DNA of 44,134 bases from Bacteroidales bacterium (GCA_007134525.1 SLKR01000110.1:1-44134); one strand, 5' to 3'. Positions 1-8,816 are shown, counted from the first letter of the stretch. Translations and numbers: made by a program. The notes: generated from the sequence alone by a model not told the origin.

Positions 1-560
1 AATACTCACTTAAGGTTGAAAATGTTTTCAGCAGGATGGGCTACGGGCTGAAGTCACTGCACAGAAGCACAGATCCTGCTGCAGATGTTATGGGGGCTGA
101 AGCGATTGTTATCGGCGGAGGTAATACATTTCATCTGGTTTATATGATGCATAAAACAGGTATCATGAAAACCATACGTAAAAAGGTACTCGGCGGCACC
201 CCTTTTATCGGCTGGAGCGCGGGGAGCAATGTAGCCTGCCCCTCACTTAAAACAACCAACGACATGCCAATTATACAACCTGAGAGTTTTGAGACCCTTG
301 GGCTTGTCAGCTTCCAGATTAACCCGCATTATACCGACTCGGCTATCCCCAACCACAATGGCGAAAGCAGGGAAGACAGGATCAGGGAGTTTCTGGAAGT
401 CAATCCGGAAACAATAGTGATAGGCCTTAAAGAAGGCAGTATGCTAAGGATAGAGGGAGATTCAGTAAAGTATATCGGTTCAAAGACCGTCAAAGTATTC
501 AAAAAGGATCAGCCTACCCTGGAGTTCGACAAAAACGCTGCTTTTGATTTCCTGACTTAA
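1..560 (+). CDS. pepE: Dipeptidase E (peptidase S51), 5' truncated
   Basis: Cytoplasmic serine peptidase that, in the characterised family, cleaves dipeptides with an N-terminal aspartate. The reading frame is open to the left edge (first full codon at base 3), so the N-terminus is missing; about 185 residues remain of a family length near 230. The class I glutamine-amidotransferase-like fold is visible: a GGGNTF loop, the nucleophile elbow GWSAGSN with its catalytic serine, a TTNDMPI segment with the aspartate, and QINPHYT with the histidine that completes the Ser-His-Asp set known from E. coli PepE. The C-terminal part also follows E. coli PepE closely. The next gene starts 13 bp downstream on the same strand, so the two may share a transcript. 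The internal ATG at base 36 is not the true start, because family homology continues upstream of it. Confidence 0.93.
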   Translation, partial: YSLKVENVFSRMGYGLKSLHRSTDPAADVMGAEAIVIGGGNTFHLVYMMHKTGIMKTIRKKVLGGTPFIGWSAGSNVACPSLKTTNDMPIIQPESFETLGLVSFQINPHYTDSAIPNHNGESREDRIREFLEVNPETIVIGLKEGSMLRIEGDSVKYIGSKTVKVFKKDQPTLEFDKNAAFDFLT

Positions 561-573
561 AATAAATATACAG

Positions 574-1758
574 ATGCGCAAGAGACTTTTCCCCCTATTT
601 GCAGCTGCTGGGATCATACTCGCGGCATGCGGGAGCCACAAGCCGATAACCACAGGTCATATAAACACAATGGAGCAGGGTGTGCCGGGCAATGTGTCCT
701 ATTATTTGCTTCCGCGAACAGTAATAGTTATAGATGTTGAGGTAAGCAAGAAAAAATATATTCCCGGCCCCTATGCAGAATTCGCCAACAGATACCTGGG
801 GCTCGAAGATGTTATAAGGGAGTCTTCGGAAGAGTATGCAATTTCTTCGATATCCATAAACAGCTTTGCAGAACCTGACCCTGCCCACACCTACTTTGTA
901 AACTTCCCTGAAGACAAGGAACAGGGGCTTTTCCTTTCGCTCAGCGAAGCCGGACTGATACACAGCTTTAATGTTGATTCCGGTGCAGAAAAACTTCACA
1001 CCCCTCAGGTTGAGAGTAAACATTATGTCAACTATGGAGATGATGCAACCTTTAATTATTATGTTGACGGCATCCTTGTTCAGAGAATCGACACAATTAT
1101 TGAAACTGTTCCTATAGACACAATACTGGTGCAGAGGCAATCACTCAGGCGCAGCTGGGTTGAGAAGAGCCCGGGACAGAGGGCTGAAGAAGTCGCAGAT
1201 CATATACTGGATATCAGGGAAAAGAAGCTTGATCTTATAAGCGGGTTCCAGGAAATAAACTATTCCAGGGAGACCATTGAGTTCATGTACTCTGAGATGG
1301 ACAGGATCGAGAATGATTATCTTGACCTTTTTACCGGTATAAGCTCGCAAAGAAGGATAAACTACAGGTTCGTACACAGGCCGGAAAAGGAAGACATAGC
1401 CAGGAGGCACAGACTTTTCCGCTTTTCCGCTTCAGAAGGCGTCTATCCTGCCGATGCCGGAACAGGCTTCCCGGTTACGATAACCTATGACCGAAGTAAA
1501 ACGACCGACGGACTGCAAACGCAAATCGCAAGGAATACTGATACAAGACGCAGAGGCAGCGCAGGTTTCCATTACCTTATTCCGGAATACTCAGACCTGG
1601 TATTGCATGTTGGAGAGGAAAAAAGGGCGGAGGCACGGGTGTTGGTAAGTCAGTTCGGAATAGTGACCAACCTGCCACCGGGAGACCTCCAGATCGAGTT
1701 CCATCCGGCCACCGGATCAATAAGGTCAGTTGGCGATTTTAAAAAAGGAGAGGAATAG
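574..1758 (+). CDS. DUF4831 family lipoprotein
   Basis: A 394-residue predicted lipoprotein. The N-terminus has a charged start (MRKR), a hydrophobic stretch and a lipobox ending LAAC at about residue 19, so it is expected to be lipidated and held in the envelope. The body, with a YYLLPRTVIVIDVEV segment early and a C-terminal half rich in charged residues, resembles the DUF4831 family of Bacteroidota, whose function is unknown. I see no catalytic motif. It follows pepE by 13 bp, and its stop codon is one base before the start of the next gene, so the run is probably co-transcribed. The family call is from recollection of sequence character and would need a profile search. Confidence 0.75.
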   Translation: MRKRLFPLFAAAGIILAACGSHKPITTGHINTMEQGVPGNVSYYLLPRTVIVIDVEVSKKKYIPGPYAEFANRYLGLEDVIRESSEEYAISSISINSFAEPDPAHTYFVNFPEDKEQGLFLSLSEAGLIHSFNVDSGAEKLHTPQVESKHYVNYGDDATFNYYVDGILVQRIDTIIETVPIDTILVQRQSLRRSWVEKSPGQRAEEVADHILDIREKKLDLISGFQEINYSRETIEFMYSEMDRIENDYLDLFTGISSQRRINYRFVHRPEKEDIARRHRLFRFSASEGVYPADAGTGFPVTITYDRSKTTDGLQTQIARNTDTRRRGSAGFHYLIPEYSDLVLHVGEEKRAEARVLVSQFGIVTNLPPGDLQIEFHPATGSIRSVGDFKKGEE

Positions 1759-1759
1759 T

Positions 1760-2515
1760 ATGAGGTATTTTATTATTACAGGCGCAAGCAAAGGGCTTGG
1801 AGAGGGAATAGCACTTGCCCTGCTTGATGAAGATCACCATTTGTTCTGCATATCCAGGAGCGAAAACAAAGATCTGAAAAAGCTGGCCGTGGCCAGAAAC
1901 TGCAAACTCGACTTTCATCTTTTTGACCTCGCAGTCAGCATGGATATTGACAGCCTTGCAGAACTTATATTCACTGATATTGACAAAAGCAAGGCAGAAG
2001 GGGTTTACCTTATAAATAATGCCGGTCTTATAGACCCCGTAAAAAGGGTTGAAGACTGCAGCGCGGAGGCAGTTGACATGCATATGAGGGTAAACCTGAT
2101 CGCACCGATGCTGCTAAGCTCTGCCTTTATTAAACATACAGCTGGTATCAGGGCTGAAAAGCGTATCCTTAACATATCTTCAGGGGCGGCAAGCAACCCT
2201 TATTACGGCTGGAGCTGCTATTGTACAGGCAAGGCCGGGATAGAGATGTTCGGGCGTTGCATAACTGTCGAACAGGAGGACGAGGACTATCCGGTACAAA
2301 CAATGTCGGTGGCGCCGGGGGTTATAGATACCGGTATGCAGGAAACGATCCGCAGCACAAATGAGCGTGATTTCATTAACAGGGAAAAGTTCGTAGACCT
2401 GAAAGAAAGTGGCCAGCTAGTTCCACCGGGCATGGCAGGCAAAAAGCTTGCTGGCCTTCTTCTTTCGCCGAAGTTCCGCGACGGACAGGCAATTGATATC
2501 AGGGACAGTTACTGA
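1760..2515 (+). CDS. SDR family NAD(P)-dependent oxidoreductase
   Basis: Classical short-chain dehydrogenase/reductase of 251 residues with a Rossmann fold. Visible motifs: TGASKGLG cofactor loop at residues 7-14, NNAG at 86-89, catalytic serine in NISSGAA (140/141), and the YxxxK pair Tyr154/Lys158. The overall pattern is closest to the benzil reductase / sepiapterin reductase-like SDRs, but substrate cannot be read from the sequence. The start was set at the ATG directly after the upstream stop codon, where a purine-rich AAAAAAGGAGAGG precedes it by a few bases; a longer in-frame extension would overlap the preceding gene and lacks fold homology. The next gene begins one base after its stop, a strong sign of translational coupling. 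Confidence 0.9.
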   Translation: MRYFIITGASKGLGEGIALALLDEDHHLFCISRSENKDLKKLAVARNCKLDFHLFDLAVSMDIDSLAELIFTDIDKSKAEGVYLINNAGLIDPVKRVEDCSAEAVDMHMRVNLIAPMLLSSAFIKHTAGIRAEKRILNISSGAASNPYYGWSCYCTGKAGIEMFGRCITVEQEDEDYPVQTMSVAPGVIDTGMQETIRSTNERDFINREKFVDLKESGQLVPPGMAGKKLAGLLLSPKFRDGQAIDIRDSY

Positions 2516-2516
2516 A

Positions 2517-4079
2517 ATGGAAAAAATTGACCTCCACGACTTTGAATTCCAGCTGAACGTCAGGAAACTCCGTTTTGAGGATTTTGACGAACTGCTGTCT
2601 ATGCAGAAAATCTGTTTCCCGGGTATGGATACCTGGAGCCGGGATAACATAGAGAACCAACTGAAGAAATTTCCGGAAGGCCAGATAGTAATTGAGATTG
2701 ACGGCAGGCTTGTCGCATCTTCAGGCAGCCTTATAATTGACTCTGAGGATTTTGACATGAATATGTCATGGGATGAAATTTGTGATTATGGCAATATAGG
2801 CACACACAACCCCACAGGCGACACGCTTTACGGTATGGAGATAATGGTGCATCCCGAGTTCAGGGGTATGAAACTTGCCACCCGGCTTTATGAAGCCAGG
2901 AAGGATCTGTGTCGCAGGTTTAACCTCAGGAGAATAGTAATAGGGGGACGCCTGCCGGGCTATAAGAACCACAGGAGCAAGCTAAGTATCACCGAATATG
3001 TCGACAGGGTTACCTCCAGGGCAATTTTTGACCCCGTTCTCACCCCCCAGCTATCCAACGGCTTTTCACTGAAAAAGATTATAAGGCAGTATATGGACGA
3101 TGACAGCGAATCGTCAGGATACGCCACCTATCTGGAATGGACAAACTTCGATTTCAACGAGGAGAAGGAGAAGCAGTTCCTGGCCGCTGCACCGGTGAGG
3201 ATTTGCGTAGTTCAATACCAGATGCGACCGATAAAGAGTTTTGATGAGTTTGCAATACAGTGTGAATACTTCGTTGACGTTGCCTCAGGCTACAAGAGTG
3301 ATTTCGTTCAGTTTCCCGAGATATTCACCCTTCAGTTGCTCTCTTTGTTCCCAAAAGAGGAACCTGGTACCGCAGCCCGAAAGATTGGTGAATTTACAGA
3401 ACAGTACCTGGATCTTTTCAGTGAGCTGGCAATTAGGTACAATATAAATATTGTGGCCGGCTCTCATTTCACCCCGGAAGGAGACAGCCTGTACAACATA
3501 GCCTACCTGTTCAAGAGGAACGGGGAGATAGGCAAACAGTACAAACTCCATATAACCCCGAACGAAAAGAAATGGTGGGGCGTTCAGCCGGGAAACCACC
3601 TGGAGGTATTCGACACCGACAAGGGCAAGATTGCTATAATGATCTGCTATGATATTGAATTCCCCGAGCTGGCCAGGATCGCTGTAGAGCGGGGAGCACG
3701 CCTTATCTTTGTGCCCTTTTGCACCGACGACCGCCAGGGCTATCTCAGGGTCAGGTACTGTGCCCAGGCAAGGTGTGTGGAAAACCAGATATTCGTTGCC
3801 ATTGCGGGCACGGTAGGGAATCTGCCCCAGGTTGACAATATGGATATTCAGTATGCACAGTCGGGGATATTCACCCCCTCTGATTTCTCATTCGCACGTG
3901 ATGCAATTGCGGGTGAATGCACCCCCAATGTTGAAACGGTTATAATAAACGACATTGACCTTGAACTGCTTAAAAGGCACCGCAACAGGGGAACGGTAAC
4001 AAACTGGAACGACAGGCGTACCGACATCTACCGCATAGTGTCGCTCGACCAGCACAGTAATATTTCACATGATGAGTAA
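2517..4079 (+). CDS. GNAT acetyltransferase / carbon-nitrogen hydrolase fusion protein
   Basis: A 520-residue two-domain protein. Residues about 12-210 form a GNAT N-acetyltransferase domain with an acetyl-CoA loop around RGMKLA (116-121). Residues about 226-510 form a nitrilase-superfamily domain with the Glu-Lys-Cys triad: Glu268 in QFPEIF, Lys343 in QYKLH, and Cys377 in MICYDIEFPE. The latter class hydrolyses or transfers amides and nitriles. Fusions of this kind are known in bacteria, but no substrate is established to my knowledge. The ATG chosen lies one base after the SDR stop; the longer frame would run back into the SDR gene. Coupling to the SDR suggests a shared small-molecule pathway, which is inference. 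It ends 16 bp from the convergent neighbour. Confidence 0.9.
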   Translation: MEKIDLHDFEFQLNVRKLRFEDFDELLSMQKICFPGMDTWSRDNIENQLKKFPEGQIVIEIDGRLVASSGSLIIDSEDFDMNMSWDEICDYGNIGTHNPTGDTLYGMEIMVHPEFRGMKLATRLYEARKDLCRRFNLRRIVIGGRLPGYKNHRSKLSITEYVDRVTSRAIFDPVLTPQLSNGFSLKKIIRQYMDDDSESSGYATYLEWTNFDFNEEKEKQFLAAAPVRICVVQYQMRPIKSFDEFAIQCEYFVDVASGYKSDFVQFPEIFTLQLLSLFPKEEPGTAARKIGEFTEQYLDLFSELAIRYNINIVAGSHFTPEGDSLYNIAYLFKRNGEIGKQYKLHITPNEKKWWGVQPGNHLEVFDTDKGKIAIMICYDIEFPELARIAVERGARLIFVPFCTDDRQGYLRVRYCAQARCVENQIFVAIAGTVGNLPQVDNMDIQYAQSGIFTPSDFSFARDAIAGECTPNVETVIINDIDLELLKRHRNRGTVTNWNDRRTDIYRIVSLDQHSNISHDE

Positions 4080-4095
4080 TAAACCGGGACTGTTT

Positions 4096-5922
4096 TCAGG
4101 GCATATTCTCCCATCCTTCATAGAAGGATTGCCTGTAAATACTCAGCCAGGGATCCCCTGCGTTAAGCTCATCGAGCAATGTCTCCGGTTTTTTGCTTCC
4201 TGGGGCCCCTGGCTCCCATAGCTCTGCGGCAGCAAGCCTTCCTGCAATTCGCTGATGAAAGGTCACCTCTGATGCCCTTACTCCCCTTTGCTGCAATTTT
4301 ACAAGCATCTTAATAGCCACTGCGGGCATTCCTGCAACCGAATAGTTTAGAACTGCCGACTGCAGGTCTGCATTACTTACACTTTCAAGCAAATGTTTAT
4401 GGAGTAACTCATACTCTTGCCCTATATCCCTTACAGCATTGATGTGCTCATTATCACCTCCGGAGTTTCCGAACATGCCAAACAGGTCCGAAAGTACCCT
4501 GTGGCGTGTAAAAACACTGAATAGCAGATCCAGGGCATCACCATCAGTGGGTATGAAATCATTATTAGCCTGCTGGTAGTCCAAAGCACTGTCAATATAT
4601 ATCCGGGCAAGGCGCAGGTTGTCATTCCGAAGGGCCCTTGACGAGACTACCAGGAATGAGTCATAAATACCCATGTGGCTTGCTCTAAGTAACTGGCCTA
4701 GTTCTCCGGTACATGTATAAAATTCGTCAGACAGGGTACAGAAACGTGTTGCATGCTCCAGAAGTTCAAGCGACTGTGTGAACCTCTGCTCTCCGATGTA
4801 CTCCCGGGCATCATCATAAAACGCCTTCAGCACGCTGTCTGTCATATAAGAGGCATCCCGGAGCTCCAAGCCGACGGGGTTCATCACTGAAAAAACATCG
4901 CCAAGCCTGGCAAGGGCTTCAACCTTACTTCCGGACTTAAGGTCAGCATCAGCTATTGCCACGTGGGAGGGAATATGGAAGGGGTTGTATGTTATGGCCG
5001 AAAGAAAATATTCCCTTGCCAGCTCCGGGCTATCTTCAGTAATGGATATACCGCTCCTGTAAAAAAGTTGATCTATCAACGTAATTGAAGCATTGAATCT
5101 GGTGCGAAGGACATCTATCCGTTCAATAAGTCTTTCATAGGCGGGAATCACCTGTTCAGGGTCGGCCTGCGGCAGATTAAGCCAACTGTGGAAAGTGGCC
5201 TGTGCTATTTCGCCTGCAAGAGCCTCTGCCTGGCAAAGCCTGAATTCATCAAGAAGCAGGGTTTCAGGATTGTCAGGATCCAGGCCATCAATAAGCTCCT
5301 CTGCTTCCTCTATAATAAATGTGGCCTGATAATAACCTGCCAGGGCTTCCCCCCAGCTTTTTATCCTTTCCAGTGTACGGTGATCATAATAAAGCTCGGT
5401 ATCACTGAACTCTGCATATATACCGTTAAGGTTCTCCCCGGGCAGGCTAACCATAAACCAGTCAGAGTCTTCACTTTCAATATCAAGCCCTTCTAAACGG
5501 GTCTCAGTAACAAGGCTGCCACTTTCAGCATAAAGACGCAGAACGAAATCTGCCTTGTCGGGAATGAGCAAGTGTGACAGGTCAAAATCCCTGTAACCGG
5601 TATCACCGGAAATGCTCGTTCTCTCAATCCCAAAAACCAGCCCCGCCTGCTTGCCGGGTTCCATTAAGGGCCTGTATACAATCTCAAGTTCGGCCTTATA
5701 GGAGGTAAAGGCCCTTAATTTACCGGACCCCTCTGAAATTGTCTGCAGCACCGAATTTACCACGTCCTGCCGCCTGTCAGGATATGGGTTGAATGAAAAT
5801 GATGAGGAAATTACAGTACTTCTGACATGCTGCTCATCCATGGAAAACCCGGACACCGGATTCGCACTCATGCTCAATACTATTACAATTGAGATAGTTA
5901 GCAGGCGTAGTAAGGTCAACAT
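4096..5922 (-). CDS. Exported protein of unknown function, helical-repeat-like
   Basis: I do not recognise this 608-residue protein. It begins with a clear signal peptide (MLTLLRLLTISIVIVLSMS, likely cleaved after about residue 25 near VSGFS) and has no further membrane helix, so it should be periplasmic or surface-exposed. The first 150 residues or so look beta-rich; the rest is dominated by amphipathic helices, with stretches reminiscent of TPR-like solenoids (for example around SPELAREYFLSAITYNPFHIP and the region after it). No catalytic motif is evident. An in-frame TTG ten codons upstream was rejected because it overlaps the predicted -7 promoter element (TATATTTG on the minus strand); the ATG chosen leaves a leader of about 20 nt and starts directly at the signal peptide. 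It stands alone between convergent and divergent neighbours. Confidence 0.8.
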   Translation of the reverse strand: MLTLLRLLTISIVIVLSMSANPVSGFSMDEQHVRSTVISSSFSFNPYPDRRQDVVNSVLQTISEGSGKLRAFTSYKAELEIVYRPLMEPGKQAGLVFGIERTSISGDTGYRDFDLSHLLIPDKADFVLRLYAESGSLVTETRLEGLDIESEDSDWFMVSLPGENLNGIYAEFSDTELYYDHRTLERIKSWGEALAGYYQATFIIEEAEELIDGLDPDNPETLLLDEFRLCQAEALAGEIAQATFHSWLNLPQADPEQVIPAYERLIERIDVLRTRFNASITLIDQLFYRSGISITEDSPELAREYFLSAITYNPFHIPSHVAIADADLKSGSKVEALARLGDVFSVMNPVGLELRDASYMTDSVLKAFYDDAREYIGEQRFTQSLELLEHATRFCTLSDEFYTCTGELGQLLRASHMGIYDSFLVVSSRALRNDNLRLARIYIDSALDYQQANNDFIPTDGDALDLLFSVFTRHRVLSDLFGMFGNSGGDNEHINAVRDIGQEYELLHKHLLESVSNADLQSAVLNYSVAGMPAVAIKMLVKLQQRGVRASEVTFHQRIAGRLAAAELWEPGAPGSKKPETLLDELNAGDPWLSIYRQSFYEGWENMP

Positions 5923-5949
5923 ATCCCGGGTTAAGTAATTGACAACTGG

Positions 5950-5957
5950 CAAATATA
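5950..5957 (-). promoter_or_regulatory. Predicted -7 promoter element for the exported protein
   Basis: On the minus strand this reads TATATTTG, a perfect match to the Bacteroidota -7 consensus TAnnTTTG. It sits 27 bp upstream of the chosen ATG. The -33 region is T-rich but has no exact TTTG. Confidence 0.5.
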
Positions 5958-6035
5958 CATGATTATTTTTTCATGAAAAAGCAGTGAGGTTTCAGGCTGT
6001 TAGCCTAAATAGATGCTTTTTTAAGTGGATAAGTG

Positions 6036-6043
6036 TATTTTTG
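6036..6043 (+). promoter_or_regulatory. Predicted -7 promoter element for the yciO-type gene
   Basis: TATTTTTG is a perfect TAnnTTTG match and lies 28 bp before the chosen ATG. The -33 element is weak. It overlaps an upstream in-frame GTG, which argues that the GTG is not the start codon. Confidence 0.5.
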
Positions 6044-6071
6044 CAATAATGTAACTCAAAACAAAAATGCC

Positions 6072-6692
6072 ATGTTGCTGAAGATACACCCGGAGAACCC
6101 CAGCGAGCGCCTTATAAAAATTGTCGTAGACTGCCTCCGCAACGGGGGAGTTGTTATCTATCCTACCGACACTGTCTATTCGATAGGCTGTGACATCTAT
6201 CAGCCCAAGGCCGTGCAGAAAGTGGCGCAGATAAAAAACATAAAACCGGAAAAGGCCAACTTCTCACTTATCTGCGACGACCTGAGCCATTTGTCAGATT
6301 TCACCAAACCTTTCCCCACAACCATATACAAGACCATGAAGAAGGGGATGCCGGGCCCTTACACCTTTATCCTGAGGGCAAACAGCAATGTCCCAAAGTT
6401 GTTTCAGAGCAGCAAAAAAACAGTTGGTATAAGGGTGCCTGAAAACAAGATCGCCAGACTTATTGTAAAGGAGCTGGGGAACCCAATAATCTCATCATCC
6501 GTCTATGATAACGACAAAATAGTTGAATACACAACCGATCCTGAACTAATACATGAGAATTACCAGCATCTGGTTGACATTGTAATAAACGGAGGTTACG
6601 GAGGCAACCAGGCTTCCACAGTAATAGACTGTACGGGGTATGAAATGGAAGTGGTGCGTGAGGGTAAGGGTGTCATAGATGATATTATGTAA
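6072..6692 (+). CDS. YciO/YrdC/Sua5-family protein (threonylcarbamoyl-AMP synthase-like)
   Basis: A 206-residue YrdC-fold protein. TsaC/Sua5 members make threonylcarbamoyl-AMP from threonine, bicarbonate and ATP for the t6A modification of tRNA. This one is closest in length and layout to E. coli YciO: IHPENPSERLI at the start, GGVVIYPTDTVYSIGC, then a loop ending NFSLICDDLSHLS, and a C-terminal STVIDCTG...VVREGKG segment. YciO subfamily members may have little or no TsaC activity, so the reaction is not certain. The start was set at the ATG downstream of the predicted promoter. kdsA follows after 18 bp and is probably co-transcribed. Confidence 0.9.
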   Translation: MLLKIHPENPSERLIKIVVDCLRNGGVVIYPTDTVYSIGCDIYQPKAVQKVAQIKNIKPEKANFSLICDDLSHLSDFTKPFPTTIYKTMKKGMPGPYTFILRANSNVPKLFQSSKKTVGIRVPENKIARLIVKELGNPIISSSVYDNDKIVEYTTDPELIHENYQHLVDIVINGGYGGNQASTVIDCTGYEMEVVREGKGVIDDIM

Positions 6693-6710
6693 AGCTAAAA
6701 AACAAAAATC

Positions 6711-7532
6711 ATGCACCATACCATTGAAAGAATAATGGGATTACCGGGCAAGAAAAAGACCCCATTCTTCCTGATTGCGGGGCCCTGTGTCCTGGAAGAC
6801 GATCAAATGGGTTTTGAGATCGCAGCCAGAATATGCGAAATAACATCAAGGCTTGATATACCCTACATTTTCAAGGCTTCCTACAAGAAGGCAAACAGGA
6901 GCAGGATAGACAGCTTCACCGGCATTGGCGACCTTAAGGCCATTGGAATATTGGGCGATATCGGGAAAAAATATGACGTACCCGTTCTTACCGATATACA
7001 CAATGAAAAAGAGGCGGAACTTGCGGCCCCTTTCGTGGATGTTTTACAGATTCCGGCCTTTTTATGCAGGCAAACTGAGTTGCTTATGGCGGCAGGCAAA
7101 ACCGGAAAGGCAGTGAATATAAAAAAGGGACAGTTCCTTTCGCCAGGGGCAATGCGCTTTGCTATAGACAAGGTAAGGGCAAGCGGCAACAAGAATATTT
7201 TCGTAACCGAAAGAGGCACCAGCTTTGGTTATGCCGACCTGGTCGTTGACTTCAGGGGGATACCCGAAATGCAGGGTTTCGGGGCGCCAGTTGTGCTCGA
7301 CATTACCCACTCACTTCAGCGACCCAACCAGGATACAGGCGTAAGCGGCGGCTTGCCGCACCTTATCGGGACAATGGCAAAGGCAGGGATCGCAGCAGGT
7401 GCTGATGGATTATTTATAGAAACACACCCACAACCGGAGAGGGCAAAATCAGACGGGGCAAATATGCTCAGACTTGATAAACTCGAAGAGCTTCTCTCGA
7501 TGCTTATACGCATCAGGAGGGCCGTTCAGTGA
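6711..7532 (+). CDS. kdsA: 3-deoxy-8-phosphooctulonate synthase
   Basis: Condenses phosphoenolpyruvate with arabinose 5-phosphate to give Kdo-8-phosphate, the committed step to the Kdo sugar of lipopolysaccharide. The 273-residue protein covers the whole family. Motifs: AGPCVLED at 23-30, FKASYKKANRS, LTDIHNE, QIPAFLCRQT, FVTERGTSFGY and FIETHPQPERAKSDG. Cys26 aligns with Asn26 of E. coli KdsA; in this family that cysteine marks the metal-dependent class, so a divalent metal requirement is predicted. It follows the yciO-type gene closely. Its last 20 bases overlap the 3' end of the convergent M23 gene. Confidence 0.96.
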   Translation: MHHTIERIMGLPGKKKTPFFLIAGPCVLEDDQMGFEIAARICEITSRLDIPYIFKASYKKANRSRIDSFTGIGDLKAIGILGDIGKKYDVPVLTDIHNEKEAELAAPFVDVLQIPAFLCRQTELLMAAGKTGKAVNIKKGQFLSPGAMRFAIDKVRASGNKNIFVTERGTSFGYADLVVDFRGIPEMQGFGAPVVLDITHSLQRPNQDTGVSGGLPHLIGTMAKAGIAAGADGLFIETHPQPERAKSDGANMLRLDKLEELLSMLIRIRRAVQ

Positions 7533-8784
7533 AGGCTATCATTTCCATCCTTGATTTCAGAGAATAAGCCTTTTCCCTGAAATCATACATGTATTCTTCG
7601 GGAAGGGGATCGCCACTCGGAAATTCCAGTCTTAGATGATCAACCTGCTGCCCGTTCATCCAGAAACGGAAACATACATGGGGACCCGTTGCAACACCGG
7701 TACTTCCCACGTATCCGATCACATCCCCCTGATCAACCCTTGTACCCGCGCGTATACCGGAAGCAAATCGCGACATGTGCAGGTATTGTGTTTCATAAAC
7801 CGAATTATGCCTGATCCTCACGTAATTGCCATTTCCTCCAGAATAGGCGGCTCTGGTTACTACGCCGTCGCCTACAGCCAGGATTGGTGTACCACGGGGG
7901 GCTGCATAATCAGTTCCGAGATGCGGCCTGCGGTCTCCATGGACCGGATGCATGCGGTTGTGCGAGTAACGGGAAGTGATCCTGACAAACTCCAGTGGTG
8001 CCCTTAAAAATACCTTTCGCAGATTATTGCCATCAATGTCATAATAGCCCTTCAGTGTATCGGCCTCAAACCTGAAACCCTCAACCTCCCTGCCGCGGTG
8101 CATAAAGTAAACCGCATCAATTTGCGATATTCCCACAGCTCTGTCGCCGGCATACTGCTCTGTATATAATACACGGAAGCGGTCTCCCGCCTCTATCCTG
8201 TAGAAATCAACCGACCAGGCCAGTACACGCGACATGTGAATAGCAAGTTCAGGACTTGCCCCGTTTTCTATCAGTGTATTCCACAATGAAGAATTGATTA
8301 TGCCGCTGGCCGAACGGCTTATCTCCGTAACCTCCCTTTCCCCCCTCCTTATCTGAAGGGTGTCGCTTAGGTCAACTGCCAGATATTCAAGATCGGATAT
8401 TTCGTAAACAAAATAGGAAAGATTCCTTATGGAATCGTCAGAATAATAGGCGAAGTAATTATTCCCCCGCCTTATCCTTCTGGGATTGAACACATCCTGC
8501 ATTCCTTCGGCAATTTGATGAATTTCATAATGGTCAAGACCCAGACCAGATAATATATGTGACAATGTTTGCCGCGCCTGGACGATTCCTTCCTCAACAA
8601 CGAGCCCTGATTCGGGAATGCCGAAATCATCAAGCTGGGGAAGATTCTCCCGGACAGGGTTTTCCTGAACAGTGGCAGGCACTTCATCACCCCCTCCCAG
8701 GGGAAAAATAATGGCAGCCACGCCAATTAAAATAAACAGTACAGGGAGGGCAATGAACAGTTTGGCCCGGAAACTTCTTTTCAT
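7513..8784 (-). CDS. M23 family peptidoglycan endopeptidase with HxC variant site
   Basis: A 423-residue envelope protein with one N-terminal membrane anchor or uncleaved signal (residues about 8-28), a periplasmic region about 60-260 resembling the N-terminal domains of MepM/Csd3-type endopeptidases, and a C-terminal M23 (LytM) domain. M23 enzymes cut peptide cross-links in peptidoglycan. In LytM numbering, the zinc ligand pair HxxxD is present (His288, Asp292), the catalytic histidine equivalents are His336 (QYLHMS) and His369, but the third zinc ligand, normally the last His of HxH, is Cys371 (GPHVCFRF). Cysteine could still bind zinc, so activity is plausible but not assured. A perfect -7 element lies 24 bp upstream of the ATG. 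The gene ends inside the 3' end of kdsA. Confidence 0.9.
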   Translation of the reverse strand: MKRSFRAKLFIALPVLFILIGVAAIIFPLGGGDEVPATVQENPVRENLPQLDDFGIPESGLVVEEGIVQARQTLSHILSGLGLDHYEIHQIAEGMQDVFNPRRIRRGNNYFAYYSDDSIRNLSYFVYEISDLEYLAVDLSDTLQIRRGEREVTEISRSASGIINSSLWNTLIENGASPELAIHMSRVLAWSVDFYRIEAGDRFRVLYTEQYAGDRAVGISQIDAVYFMHRGREVEGFRFEADTLKGYYDIDGNNLRKVFLRAPLEFVRITSRYSHNRMHPVHGDRRPHLGTDYAAPRGTPILAVGDGVVTRAAYSGGNGNYVRIRHNSVYETQYLHMSRFASGIRAGTRVDQGDVIGYVGSTGVATGPHVCFRFWMNGQQVDHLRLEFPSGDPLPEEYMYDFREKAYSLKSRMEMIAFTERPS

Positions 8785-8808
8785 ATTATCGAATCATTTA
8801 TTCCTGTG

Positions 8809-8816
8809 CAAAAATA
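8809..8816 (-). promoter_or_regulatory. Predicted -7 promoter element for the M23 gene
   Basis: Reads TATTTTTG on the minus strand, a perfect TAnnTTTG match, 24 bp upstream of the start codon. The -33 element is not clear. Confidence 0.5.

Noticed and set aside
595-1140. Open frame on the minus strand across the DUF4831 gene
   Set aside because: It is a shadow of the real gene: no homology, cysteine-rich random-like composition, and no promoter or start context.
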